32,741 nucleotides of DNA from Mycolicibacterium malmesburyense (GTDB taxonomy: Bacteria > Actinomycetota > Actinomycetes > Mycobacteriales > Mycobacteriaceae): the NCBI RefSeq assembly GCF_001050015.1, contig NZ_CVTB01000274.1:1-32741 (forward strand), written 5' to 3'. Of this stretch, positions 26,460-32,741 are shown one piece after another. The first letter of the stretch is position 1, and each line of letters opens with the position of its first letter. The notes beneath the pieces were generated by a model. The model searched no databases and had not been told where the DNA came from. It saw only the letters and a list, made by a program, of their open reading frames with translations. The translations under genes were made by a program, and so were the position numbers.

Positions 26460-27287
26460 ATGGTCCCGCTTTGGTTCACGCTGTCCGCGCTGTGTTTCGT
26501 CGGCGCGGCCGTGCTGCTGTACGTCGACATCGATCGTCGTCGCGGGCTGGGCCGTCGCCGCAAGTCGTGGGCGAAGTCGCACGGCTTCGACTACGAACAC
26601 GAATCGGCCGACATCGTCAAGCGCTGGAAGCGCGGCGTCATGTCGACCGTCGGCGACGTCACCGCCAAGAACGTCGTGCTCGGCCAGATCCGCGGCGAGG
26701 CGGTGTTCATCTTCGACCTCGAGGACGTCGCGACGGTGATCGCGCTGCACCGCAAGGTCGGCACCAACGTCGTGGTCGACCTGCGGCTCAAGGGCATCAA
26801 GGAACCGCGCGAGAACGACATCTGGCTGCTCGGTGCGATCGGCCCGCGCATGGTCTACTCCACCAACCTCGACGCCGCGCGGCGCGCGTGCGACCGGCGG
26901 ATGGTGACGTTCGCCCACACCGCGCCCGACTGCGCGGAGATCATGTGGAACGAGGAGCATTGGACGCTGGTGTCGATGCCCGTCACCAGCACCCGTGCCC
27001 AATGGGACGAGGGCCTGCGCACCGTGCGTCAGTTCAACGACCTCCTGCGCGTGCTGCCGCCGACCCCGCAGGCCATGGCGAGCCAGAGCAGCCAGGCCGC
27101 GCTCGCCCGGCGCAGCGGATCGCCGAGCCGCCCGCTCACCCCGGCGGCCGGGCGCGGCGAATCGGCACCCGATGCTCCGCCCCGTCCCGAGGCCGCGCGT
27201 TATCCGCAGCAGCCGCCCGGACGGCCCGATGCCAGGCGGCAGCCGCCGTCGCGCAACGGACGGCAGTCGCCGCACTATCAGCGGTAA
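26460..27287 (+). CDS. ttfA: Trehalose monomycolate transport factor TtfA
   Basis: The 275-residue protein has one N-terminal membrane helix (about residues 3-24, PLWFTLSALCFVGAAVLLYVD), a basic stretch, a cytoplasmic globular domain with DIVKRWKRGVMSTVGDVTAKNVVLG and EAVFIFDLEDVATVIALHRK, and a disordered Pro/Arg/Gln tail after about residue 200. This matches Rv0383c/TtfA, an essential partner of the MmpL3 flippase for trehalose monomycolate export, and it keeps the position two genes from clpB. ATG 26460 is preferred because a -10 box lies 8 nt upstream. Confidence rests on recalled similarity and synteny. Confidence 0.85.
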   Translation: MVPLWFTLSALCFVGAAVLLYVDIDRRRGLGRRRKSWAKSHGFDYEHESADIVKRWKRGVMSTVGDVTAKNVVLGQIRGEAVFIFDLEDVATVIALHRKVGTNVVVDLRLKGIKEPRENDIWLLGAIGPRMVYSTNLDAARRACDRRMVTFAHTAPDCAEIMWNEEHWTLVSMPVTSTRAQWDEGLRTVRQFNDLLRVLPPTPQAMASQSSQAALARRSGSPSRPLTPAAGRGESAPDAPPRPEAARYPQQPPGRPDARRQPPSRNGRQSPHYQR

Positions 27288-27288
27288 G

Positions 27289-27294
27289 TAGTCT
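27289..27294 (+). promoter_or_regulatory. Candidate -10 box of the SDR gene (leaderless)
   Basis: TAGTCT is 7 nt before the ATG at 27302, immediately after the ttfA stop at 27285-27287. No ribosome site is visible. Confidence 0.45.
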
Positions 27295-27301
27295 CTAGCG
27301 C

Positions 27302-28078
27302 ATGGCTCGCCCCGTCGCCCTGATCACCGGACCGACGTCCGGCATCGGCGCGGGCTTCGCACACCGCTTGGCCCGCGACGGCCACGATCTCGTGCTGGTG
27401 GCCCGCGATGCCTCCAGGCTCGAGCGCCTGGCCGCCGAGCTGCATGACGAGGCCGGGGCGACCGTCGAGGTGCTCACCGCCGACCTGGCCGAGGCCTCCG
27501 ATCGGGCCAAGGTGGCCGACCGGCTCGCCGAGGGCGTGCAGGTACTGGTCAACAACGCCGGGTTCGGCACCTCCGGGGAATTCTGGACCTCGCACTACTC
27601 GCTGCTGCAGTCACAGCTCGACGTCAACGTCACCGCCGTCATGCAGCTGACGCACGCGGCACTGCCCCCGATGCTGGAGGCCGGGCGCGGCGCCGTGATC
27701 AACGTCGCCAGCGTCGCCGGCCTGCTGCCCGGCCGCGGTTCGACGTACTCGGCCTCGAAGGCCTGGGTGATCTCGTTCTCCGAGGGCCTCGCCAACGGCC
27801 TGGGCGGCACCGGCGTCGGAGTCCACGCGGTGTGCCCGGGGTTCGTGCGCACCGAGTTCCACCAGCGGGCGGGCATCGACATGGACGGCACACCGTCGTG
27901 GTTCTGGCTCGAGGTCGACGACGTGGTTCGCGAGACCATGGCCGACGTGGCCAAGGGCAAGACCGTGATCATCCCCGGCGTGCAGTACAAGGTACTCACC
28001 ACCGGCGGCCGGATGGTCCCGCGAAACCTGGTGCGCGCCGTGAACAAAGTCGTGGGCAGGGGCCGTGGCCGGACATAG
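27302..28078 (+). CDS. Short-chain dehydrogenase/reductase
   Basis: The 258-residue classical SDR has the cofactor motif TGPTSGIG (9-16), an acidic DL at the adenine pocket, NNAG (84-87), and the catalytic Ser137, Tyr149 and Lys153 (YSASK). It should reduce or oxidise a carbonyl or alcohol with NAD(P)(H). The C-terminal region (VDDVVRETMADVAKGKTVIIPGVQYKVL) is typical of DltE-like SDRs. It sits where pyrE (umpA) is found between the ttfA and Rv0381c homologues of M. tuberculosis. Substrate unknown. Confidence 0.9.
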   Translation: MARPVALITGPTSGIGAGFAHRLARDGHDLVLVARDASRLERLAAELHDEAGATVEVLTADLAEASDRAKVADRLAEGVQVLVNNAGFGTSGEFWTSHYSLLQSQLDVNVTAVMQLTHAALPPMLEAGRGAVINVASVAGLLPGRGSTYSASKAWVISFSEGLANGLGGTGVGVHAVCPGFVRTEFHQRAGIDMDGTPSWFWLEVDDVVRETMADVAKGKTVIIPGVQYKVLTTGGRMVPRNLVRAVNKVVGRGRGRT

Positions 28079-28090
28079 GGCACCGCGTAC

Positions 28091-28990
28091 GTGCGTGCGC
28101 TGATCGCGGTGCTGGCCGCGGTCGTCGTCGTCGCGGCATCGGCGTGCTCCAAGGACGACGCGTCCGCTCATCCCTACGCCGCCCAGACCGCGACCGTCGG
28201 TGAATCGCTTGCGACGCTGGGCTGGAACATGTCGGTGTCGAACCTGCGCTTCGAGGGCGACTACGTGCTGTTCGACGTCGACGCGTCCCCGTCGGAAGCC
28301 GGCGGGAAGCACACCAAACCCGAGGACATCCGGTTCGGCCTGTACGGGGCGCTGGCGCATCCCGTCGAGGCCAACGCGCTCGGCAGCTGTCGCGATGTGA
28401 CCGACCTTGCGGTGCAACCACTCTCGGCCCCGAACCCGGACCGGCTCACGGGCACCGTGTGCATCGGGCCCGCGCGAGACCAGGTGCAGGTGCGCGGCGT
28501 CTACGCGTACTCGCCGCGCGACCGCACACCGGGCACCACGGTCGCCCATCCCGCGGCGTTCCCCGTCGGGCTGCCCGCCGTCCGGGACAACGACACCGGG
28601 TTGTCGATGCGCACCACGAGCCTGGACGCCTTCCGCGCCGACGGCGCCATGCTCGACCCGACCGCGCTCGGCGACCCGAACGCGTTCACCGGCAACGGGT
28701 ACATGCTGCTCGGGCTCGAGATCAGCGGTCTGGCAGAGCAATACCGTGAGGTGTCGCAGCGGCGCGGTGGGCCGGCGATGGTGCTGGTCGCGCCGACGCT
28801 GCCCCCGCCGGGATTCAGCCACGCGTGCGACGTCTACGGCGCCTCGGTGCTGGTGCTTCCCGACGCCTCCCGCGACGCCGTCCAGGTGCGCGCATCGCTG
28901 TGCACCCAGGGCGAGATCAACAACGCGCTGCTGTACGCGACGGTGTCGCTGGTCGGCACGCACGCCGCACTGTGGACGAAGGATGGCTGA
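28091..28990 (+). CDS. Predicted lipoprotein (Rv0381c-like)
   Basis: The 299-residue protein starts at GTG 28091 and has a signal peptide with lipobox ASAC (Cys19), so it should be anchored to the outer leaflet of the plasma membrane. The rest is a strand-rich globular part with paired Cys (CRDVTDL, VCIGPAR, ACDVYG, LCTQG) that may form disulfides. The position before the SpoU gene corresponds to Rv0381c, a conserved protein of unknown function. Its stop overlaps the SpoU gene by 8 nt. Confidence 0.7.
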   Translation: MRALIAVLAAVVVVAASACSKDDASAHPYAAQTATVGESLATLGWNMSVSNLRFEGDYVLFDVDASPSEAGGKHTKPEDIRFGLYGALAHPVEANALGSCRDVTDLAVQPLSAPNPDRLTGTVCIGPARDQVQVRGVYAYSPRDRTPGTTVAHPAAFPVGLPAVRDNDTGLSMRTTSLDAFRADGAMLDPTALGDPNAFTGNGYMLLGLEISGLAEQYREVSQRRGGPAMVLVAPTLPPPGFSHACDVYGASVLVLPDASRDAVQVRASLCTQGEINNALLYATVSLVGTHAALWTKDG

Positions 28991-29633
28991 CCCGCCGCAG
29001 CCGGGCCCGACCGAATGGGGCGAGAGCCCCGGCGTCGGCCCGTGGCAGGGCGTCCCGCCCGACGACCCGCGCTACGACCCCGACCTGCTACGCGACGGCG
29101 ACACCCGCAATGTCGTTGACGCCTACCGCTATTGGACGCGGGAAGCCATCGTCGCCGACATCGACAAGCGGCGACATCGGCTGCACATCGCGATCGAGAA
29201 CTTCGGCAACGACGCGAACATCGGCGCGGTGGTGCGCACCGCGAACGCCTTCGCCGTCGACACCGTCCACATCGTCGGCAGGCGGCGATGGAACCGCCGC
29301 GGCGCGATGGTGACCGACCGCTACCAGCGGCTGCGCCACCACGACACCACCGCCGCGCTGCTCGAGTTCGCCGCCGATGCGGGCCTGACGATCGTCGCCG
29401 TCGACAACGTTCCCGGCGCCGATCGCATCGAGACCACCCCGCTGCCGCGGGACTGCCTGCTGGTCTTCGGCCAGGAAGGCCCCGGAATCACCCCCGAGGC
29501 GAGAGCAGGGGCCGCCATGACCGTGTCCATCGCCCAGTTCGGCTCGACGCGAAGCATCAACGCCGGCGTTGCCGCGGGCATCGCCATGCACACCTGGATC
29601 ACCCAACACGGGGACCTTTCCGCGGCCTGGTAG
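28983..29633 (+). CDS. SpoU/TrmH-family RNA 2'-O-methyltransferase
   Basis: The 216-residue protein starts at ATG 28983. After an acidic Pro-rich N-terminus come the three SPOUT motifs: NFGNDANIGAVVRTANAF (73-90), FGQEGPGI (162-169) and SINAGVAAGIAMH (191-203). These build the trefoil knot that binds S-adenosylmethionine. It should methylate a ribose 2'-OH in tRNA or rRNA. The context matches Rv0380c. The 8-nt overlap with the upstream lipoprotein gene indicates cotranscription. Confidence 0.9.
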   Translation: MADPPQPGPTEWGESPGVGPWQGVPPDDPRYDPDLLRDGDTRNVVDAYRYWTREAIVADIDKRRHRLHIAIENFGNDANIGAVVRTANAFAVDTVHIVGRRRWNRRGAMVTDRYQRLRHHDTTAALLEFAADAGLTIVAVDNVPGADRIETTPLPRDCLLVFGQEGPGITPEARAGAAMTVSIAQFGSTRSINAGVAAGIAMHTWITQHGDLSAAW

Positions 29634-29647
29634 GGCAGGATCGACAT

Positions 29648-30748
29648 ATGGATCAGCTCTGGGCCAATCGCGCAGCCAGCGCTGAGGCCGCGATCGCCAA
29701 ACGACACGTCAGACGGTTGTGGGGCCTGCCTGGCACCCAGTTGGGCGTCGTCGCCTGGCCCGCGGCGCGGCAGCACCGGCTGTTCGGCACGTGGCATTAC
29801 TGGTGGCAGGCGCATCTGCTGGACAACCTGGTCGACGCGCAACTGCGCGATCCGCGTCCGGAGCGGCAGAAGGCGATCGCGCGCCAGGCCCGCGGACACC
29901 GGTTGCGCAACAACCTGTCCTGGGTCAACGACTACTACGACGACATGGCGTGGCTGGCGCTGGCACTGGAGCGCGCGGCCACGCACGCATCGGTCGAGCG
30001 GCCCAAGGCGCTGAAGAAACTCGGCGACCAGTTCGTCAACGCGTGGGTGCCCGAGGACGGCGGAGGGATCCCCTGGCGCAAACAGGACCAGTTCTTCAAC
30101 GCGCCCGCCAACGGCCCGGCGGCGATCTTCCTGGCGCGCTACGACCGGTTGCGCCGAGCGCAGCAGATGTCCGACTGGATCGACGAGACGCTGATCGACC
30201 CCGAGACCCACCTGGTGTTCGACGGGATCAAGGGCGGCTCGTTGGTGCGGGCGCAGTACACGTACTGCCAAGGCGTGGTGCTGGGCCTGGAGACGGAGTT
30301 GGCCGCACGCACCGACGACCCCGAGCACGCCACCCGGGTGTACCGGCTGGTGGCCGCGGTCGCCGAACACATGGCGACCGACGGCGTCATCAAGGGCGCC
30401 GGCGGCGGTGACGGCGGCCTGTTCAACGGGATCCTGGCCCGCTACCTCGCGCTCGTCGCCACCACGCTGCCGCAGCGCGGCGACGACGACTCCGCGGCCC
30501 GCGACACCGCCCGCTCCCTGGTGCTCGCCTCGGCGGAGGCGGCGTGGCAGAACCGCCAGGTCGTCGACGGACTGCCGCTGTTCGGCGCGTTCTGGGACCG
30601 CGCCGCCGAAATCCCCACCGCCGCAGGGGGGCAGGCCCAATTCGTCGAGGGCGCGGTCAACGCCTCCGAGGTACCCGAACGCGACCTGTCAGTGCAGCTG
30701 TCGGGGTGGATGTTGATGGAGGCCGCGCACGCGGTGACCGACGCGTGA
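29648..30748 (+). CDS. GH76-like alpha-1,6-mannanase family protein
   Basis: The 366-residue protein has the (alpha/alpha)6-barrel markers of glycoside hydrolase family 76, including the catalytic pair Asp98-Asp99 in NDYYDDMAWLALALERA and GGIPWRKQDQFFNAPANGPAAI in the middle. GH76 enzymes cut or transfer alpha-1,6-linked mannose. There is no signal peptide, so it seems cytoplasmic, which is unusual for a mannanase and allows a role other than mannan hydrolysis. Its stop overlaps the NhaA-like GTG by 4 nt. ATG 29648 has AGGA upstream. Confidence 0.8.
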   Translation: MDQLWANRAASAEAAIAKRHVRRLWGLPGTQLGVVAWPAARQHRLFGTWHYWWQAHLLDNLVDAQLRDPRPERQKAIARQARGHRLRNNLSWVNDYYDDMAWLALALERAATHASVERPKALKKLGDQFVNAWVPEDGGGIPWRKQDQFFNAPANGPAAIFLARYDRLRRAQQMSDWIDETLIDPETHLVFDGIKGGSLVRAQYTYCQGVVLGLETELAARTDDPEHATRVYRLVAAVAEHMATDGVIKGAGGGDGGLFNGILARYLALVATTLPQRGDDDSAARDTARSLVLASAEAAWQNRQVVDGLPLFGAFWDRAAEIPTAAGGQAQFVEGAVNASEVPERDLSVQLSGWMLMEAAHAVTDA

Positions 30749-32598
30749 GCACCGAGGCCGGCCCACGGACGATCCGCCTGCTGCCCGCGCGTTTCACCGG
30801 CAACGCCAAAGCCGCCAAATCCAGTGAGAACACCGCCGCGACTCTGCTGCTGCTCTTCACGCTCGCCGCCCTGCTGTGGGCGAATTCGCCGTGGGCGCAC
30901 AGCTATTGGACGCTGCTCGACACCCACGTCGGGTTCACGTTCGCCGAGCACCGCTTCGAGCTGACCGTCCAGCACCTGGTCAACGACGGCCTGATGGCGT
31001 TCTTCTTCTTCATCGTCGGGCTCGAGGTCAAACATGAATTCGCGATCGGCGAGCTCACCGACCGGGCGCGGGCGGCGGTGCCTGTGGTGGGGGCGATCGC
31101 CGGCCTAGCGGTGCCGGCCGCGATCTTCCTGTTGCTCAACCCGTCCGGGGAGAACGCCCAGGCATGGGGCGTGGTGATCTCCACCGACACCGCGTTCTTG
31201 ATCGGCGCCCTGGCGATCATCAAACCGATGTTCCCGTCCCGGCTGCGGACGTTCCTGCTCACCCTCGCCGTCGTGGACGACGTCGGCGCGCTGTGCGTGA
31301 TCGCGCTGTTCTATTCCGACCGCATCGACGTTGTGCCGCTTGTGGTTTCGTTCGGGCTGATCGCGGCCATCGCCCTGGTGCGCTTCCTGCCCGCGGCGCG
31401 TGGGCCCGCCTACGCCGCCCTCGGCTTCTCGTTGTGGGTCGCCATGTACATGGCGGGTGTGCACCCGACGCTGGCCGGAGTGGCGGTGGCCCTGCTGATT
31501 CCGGTGTTCTCGCCCGAACGCAGCCAGGTCGAGGAGGTCGTCGCGCGCATTCAGGCGTTCCGGCAGTCGCCGAACTCGCGCTATGCGCGCGAGGTGACCC
31601 GCGGTCTGCGTGACTCGATCTCCATCAACGAGCGCCTGCAGACCAGTGTGGGTCCGTATGTCTCGTACCTGTTGCTGCCGCTGTTCGCGTTGGTCAACGC
31701 CGGTGTTCAACTGGACGCCGAGAGTGTCTCGGCGGCGCTGCGCTCGACGCTGACATGGGGCATCGTCGCCGGTCTCGTGGTGGGCAAGTTCATCGGCATC
31801 ACCACCGCGACGTGGGTCATGCAGCGCACCGGGTTCGGTGCACTGGCGCCGGGACTGGCCATGCGCCGGATCGCGGGCGGCGCCGCACTGTCCGGAATCG
31901 GCTTCACCATCTCGCTGTTCATCGTCGACATCGCGATCGAGGACCCGATGCGCAAGGAGCAGGCCATCATCGGCGTGCTGATCGCATCGGTGATCGCGTT
32001 CCTGCTCGGCTGGTTGATCTTCAAACTCACCGACTGGCTCAGCCCGCCGGAACCGGTCGGCCTGAAACTGCTGCGGGCCATCGACCCGGACCGTGACCAC
32101 ATCAAGGGCGACCCCGACGCGCCGCTGACGCTCGTGGAGTACGGCGACTTCGAATGCCCCTTCTGCAGCCGGGCGACCGGGGCCATCGACGAGGTGCGCG
32201 AGCACTTCGGCGCCGACCTGCGCTACGTGTGGCGCCATCTACCGCTGGAGCGGGCCCATCCGCGCTCCTTCGACGCCGCACGGGCCTGCGAGGCGGCATC
32301 GCTGCAGGGCAGGTTCTGGGAGATGGCCCGTGAGCTGTTCGGCCACCAGGACGACCTGGAGTGGTCGGACATGTACCGCTACGCCGTGGCGGCGGGTTGC
32401 GACATCGAGCGGTTCGATCAGGACGTGCGGGTGCACCCGTCGACGGTGCTGCATCATGTGCAGGACGATGCGCAGGACGCGGAATTGATGGACCTCAACT
32501 CGACGCCGACGTTTTTCGTCAACGGCAAACGGCACAAGGGTCCGTGGGACGCCGCCAGCCTGATCCGCGCGCTCGAGAACAGCCGCGCGACGCGTTAA
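30745..32598 (+). CDS. Na+/H+ antiporter NhaA fused to a DsbA-like thioredoxin domain
   Basis: The 617-residue protein starts at GTG 30745. Residues 1-435 are an NhaA antiporter: STDTAFLIGAL (146-156) and the ion-binding pair Asp178-Asp179 in LTLAVVDDVGAL, with about 12 membrane helices. Residues about 445-617 are a thioredoxin-like domain of the DsbA/Trx type with CPFC (471-474) and a TP cis-proline (586-587) in STPTFFVNG. NhaA exchanges Na+ for H+; the extra domain could make activity redox-sensitive. Such fusions are known in actinobacteria. Coupled by a 4-nt overlap to the GH76 gene. Confidence 0.88.
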   Translation: MSTEAGPRTIRLLPARFTGNAKAAKSSENTAATLLLLFTLAALLWANSPWAHSYWTLLDTHVGFTFAEHRFELTVQHLVNDGLMAFFFFIVGLEVKHEFAIGELTDRARAAVPVVGAIAGLAVPAAIFLLLNPSGENAQAWGVVISTDTAFLIGALAIIKPMFPSRLRTFLLTLAVVDDVGALCVIALFYSDRIDVVPLVVSFGLIAAIALVRFLPAARGPAYAALGFSLWVAMYMAGVHPTLAGVAVALLIPVFSPERSQVEEVVARIQAFRQSPNSRYAREVTRGLRDSISINERLQTSVGPYVSYLLLPLFALVNAGVQLDAESVSAALRSTLTWGIVAGLVVGKFIGITTATWVMQRTGFGALAPGLAMRRIAGGAALSGIGFTISLFIVDIAIEDPMRKEQAIIGVLIASVIAFLLGWLIFKLTDWLSPPEPVGLKLLRAIDPDRDHIKGDPDAPLTLVEYGDFECPFCSRATGAIDEVREHFGADLRYVWRHLPLERAHPRSFDAARACEAASLQGRFWEMARELFGHQDDLEWSDMYRYAVAAGCDIERFDQDVRVHPSTVLHHVQDDAQDAELMDLNSTPTFFVNGKRHKGPWDAASLIRALENSRATR

Positions 32599-32741
32599 CC
32601 CGGCTGCTCGCCGGGCTCGAGCGGAGGTGTCGCGATGCCGGCACGTTTGGCCGCGCGGCGCCGCTTGTACCACTCGATGAACATCGGCAGCACGGAGAGC
32701 ACGACGATTCCGATCACGATCGGCTCGAGCAGCTTCTGGAT
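32595..32741 (-). CDS. DedA-like membrane protein (C-terminal fragment)
   Basis: A frame on the minus strand enters from the right edge and stops at TAA 32595-32597. Its last 48 residues are one hydrophobic segment (EPIVIGIVVLSVLPMFIEWY) followed by a basic KRRRAAKRAG tail, the usual end of DedA/SNARE-associated-like membrane proteins. Most of the gene is outside the window. It overlaps the end of the NhaA gene by 4 bp. Confidence 0.6.
   Translation of the reverse strand: MQKLLEPIVIGIVVLSVLPMFIEWYKRRRAAKRAGIATPPLEPGEQPG

Overview
The window is high-GC actinobacterial DNA whose protein set is mycobacterial. DnaK-GrpE-DnaJ-HspR, ClpB, the TtfA-type trehalose monomycolate transport factor, a type II flavohemoglobin, a Hrp1-type latency protein and F420-style oxidoreductases point to a Mycolicibacterium-like, probably free-living, mycobacterium. 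The right half resembles, as I recall it, the M. tuberculosis order Rv0380c-Rv0385. The heat-shock operon matches Rv0350-Rv0353. These assignments are from memory; no search was run.

Layout. Positions 1-2506 (all minus) hold two tandem Thr-rich membrane-anchored paralogues, an LLM-class flavin oxidoreductase and a TIGR03085/maleylpyruvate-isomerase-like protein. Positions 2533-10141 form a dormancy or low-oxygen island: a hemerythrin, Hrp1 (CBS pair), DUF1918, DUF5709, a Met/His-rich small membrane protein, an SRPBCC protein, a DUF523/TudS-like Fe-S protein, a PaaK/CapK-like adenylate-forming enzyme, and a P1B-5-like metal ATPase with a C-terminal hemerythrin domain. Two sites fit the DosR core GGGNC-N4-GNCCC exactly (4366-4379 and 10124-10137), and two weaker ones lie at 5026-5045 and 3062-3081. 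They sit at the promoters of this island, so the genes probably form one DosR-type regulon patch.

Positions 10172-14543 are the dnaK-grpE-dnaJ-hspR operon. Its upstream region has a sigma-H/E-like promoter, two HAIR operators for HspR and a further palindrome. Then come an aldose-epimerase-like protein and a secreted NTF2-like protein, and a minus-strand block with a type II flavohemoglobin and a zinc alcohol dehydrogenase. A divergent pair (membrane permease-like protein and TetR regulator) shares a perfect palindromic operator. A GAP-family membrane protein, a frameshifted two-domain ABM membrane protein and a secreted NTF2-like protein follow.

clpB (22405-24951) has its own HAIR element, with a sigma-H-like -35 box inside the HAIR spacer, and ends in a 13-bp perfect terminator stem. 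Downstream on the plus strand are an alpha/beta hydrolase, ttfA, an SDR, a lipoprotein, a SpoU/TrmH RNA methyltransferase, a GH76-like protein and an NhaA-thioredoxin fusion. The window ends in the C-terminus of a DedA-like protein on the minus strand. Several genes show a TANNNT -10 box 6-8 nt before the start codon, the arrangement expected for leaderless mycobacterial transcripts.

The chaperone genes form one HspR circuit with two operator sites 12 kb apart. The dormancy island and the heat-shock operon are divergently transcribed from one 225-bp region that carries both a DosR-type box and HAIR elements. No rRNA, tRNA, CRISPR array or insertion sequence was seen.
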